The position numbers were made by a program, and so were the translations under genes. The notes below the pieces were generated by a model. It worked only from the letters and a program-made list of their open reading frames with translations. It was not told where the DNA came from and did no database searches. From Pedobacter sp. KBS0701 (GTDB lineage Bacteria; Bacteroidota; Bacteroidia; Sphingobacteriales; Sphingobacteriaceae), in the NCBI RefSeq assembly GCF_005938645.2, contig NZ_CP042171.1, positions 2,976,001 through 3,040,000 of the forward strand: a stretch of DNA of 64,000 nt, given 5' to 3'. Numbering within the stretch: the stretch's first letter is position 1; every line of letters starts with the position of its first letter. Shown here piece by piece: positions 63,189 to 64,000 of the stretch.

Positions 63189-63323
63189 ATGACAAAACTC
63201 TCATTAAACAAGGTTGAAAACTTTATTAAAGGTCTTGACCAGACTCCTGCACTGAAACAGGAATTCGATAGACAGCACAAAAAGAGACTGTTTTTCTTTC
63301 TCAAAAATAGTGAAAACACCTAA
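63189..63323 (+). CDS. Small hypothetical protein
   Basis: A 44-residue product starting MTKLSLNKVENFIKGLDQ and ending KKRLFFFLKNSENT. The first half is helical with an acidic/basic pattern and KQEFDRQHKKRL follows. It is downstream of a good promoter box and 48 bp before a lipoprotein gene. No family is recognised, and it may not be coding. Confidence 0.45.
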   Translation: MTKLSLNKVENFIKGLDQTPALKQEFDRQHKKRLFFFLKNSENT

Positions 63324-63370
63324 TTAAAATTAGCAGTAGAAATTTCTTAATTAACAAATATTAAAGACTA

Positions 63371-64000
63371 TGAAAGTTTTATTTTCTCAAGCCTCAAAAT
63401 TCAAAAAAATGGAATGGTATATTATTATAGGTTTATTTATTGTTGTCCTACTAACAGGAACTCTTTCAAGCTGTACTGTTGTAAAAACAAATTATTCGAG
63501 TAATTCAAAAAAAGCTGCGACAGTATATTATTATTTACCAGAAAGCATTCTAAAAATCAAATCGGCTGTAAAAGTAGCTGTTGTATATAATTCAGATGAC
63601 AGTACGCTGAACGGTTCAAGTAGAATAATAGAACAAAGTTTTGGTACAACAGCAGAAATGATTGCTGATACAAAAGACTTACTTTCTTTAAACTACAAGC
63701 CAAACGCGCTTATGTCAGATGAGATTAAATATGGCGTAAACACAAAAGGGCTATTAGAAACCGTCAATATTACTACTGAAGACAGGACTTCTAACATCAT
63801 TGCTAAATTGGCTGAGGCACCACAAATAATTCTTGGAACATCTAGTGGTGCTGCTAAAGCTCCTAATACAATAGTAAAAATCAAAGAATTTTCAGCAGAC
63901 TTTATTGTCAAAGCATCAGCAATCTCTAATGCCCCTTTATCCATAAACTGGCAAATAGTCCTTATCAATGAACTTGGAAAAGACGAATTTCTCACAATTC
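63371..64000 (+). CDS. Lipoprotein of unknown function (3' end outside window)
   Basis: Starts MKVLFSQASKFKKMEWY and runs off the window end after 210 codons with no stop. A hydrophobic signal segment (IIIGLFIVVLLTGTLSSC) ends in a lipobox with the acylated Cys. The mature part begins TVVKTNYSSNSKKAATVYYY and is followed by YYLPESILKIKSAVKVAVVY, a pattern of an exported beta-rich protein. The ATG at 63410 (MEWYI) is an alternative start. Family not recognised from the visible part. Confidence 0.8.

Overview
The window reads as a chromosome segment of a Bacteroidota bacterium of the Sphingobacteriaceae, most like Pedobacter. The evidence is the AT-rich base composition, the near absence of Shine-Dalgarno sites, two matches to the Bacteroidota TAnnTTTG promoter box, the FadL/OmpP1 barrel, the ProRS type, the SPFH protein followed by an Arc-like protein, and peptide precursors with double-glycine-type leaders. 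The first half (about 1-30.7 kb) is accessory and partly decayed. The second half (about 30.8-64 kb) is mostly ordinary chromosomal genes with interspersed repeats.

Region 1 (1-5.7 kb) is part of a class I lanthipeptide-type locus. It holds a LytTR response regulator cut by the window start, a 48-residue Ser/Thr-rich precursor without cysteine on the opposite strand, a LytS-type histidine kinase and a full-length LanB dehydratase. A 3' tRNA-Met fragment at about 5.65 kb may be an attachment-site scar. Region 2 (6.3-11.7 kb) holds a MORN-repeat hydrolase and small membrane genes split by one-base homopolymer slips, plus two unrecognised secreted proteins.

Region 3 (11.5-22.7 kb) is the most unusual part. 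It is one minus-strand operon: a C39-like leader-binding domain with VKOR and thioredoxin domains (split at a G6 tract), two exported-type peptides that each have eight cysteines and a Ser-Gly repeat, two paralogous TlpA-like thioredoxins, four glycosyltransferase genes (GT25-like, GT25-like+GT2, GT11 fucosyltransferase, GT14 branching/xylosyltransferase-like) and a chimeric DUF3560 gene. I infer a disulfide-rich, glycosylated peptide system in which Ser-Gly repeats could be the sugar acceptor, formally like animal serglycin. None of this chemistry is proved by sequence.

Region 4 (22.7-30.8 kb) holds a histone-like gene truncated at an IS481 element, stress-type genes (SDR, cytoplasmic alpha-amylase, a small acidic protein, a GC-rich DJ-1/PfpI protein), an AlkB fragment joined to an IS982 fragment, and a truncated DNA/RNA endonuclease.

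Region 5 (30.8-64 kb) holds two tandem tRNA-Pro genes and a tRNA-Ser, a PgpH-type HD phosphohydrolase, an SPFH/PH-like/Arc operon, thiolase, two POT peptide transporters, a dolichol-phosphate-mannose-synthase-like enzyme, and a dinB-dnaE translesion cassette with two ACTAA-N5-TTAGT palindromes upstream. It continues with regulators, a trans-sulfuration enzyme, prolyl-tRNA synthetase, a Gly/Tyr-rich lipoprotein, an FadL-like porin, an MG2-like surface protein, a LuxR/HisKA_3 two-component system with a membrane partner, and a lipoprotein cut by the window end. Several intergenic regions hold REP-like palindromic repeats.
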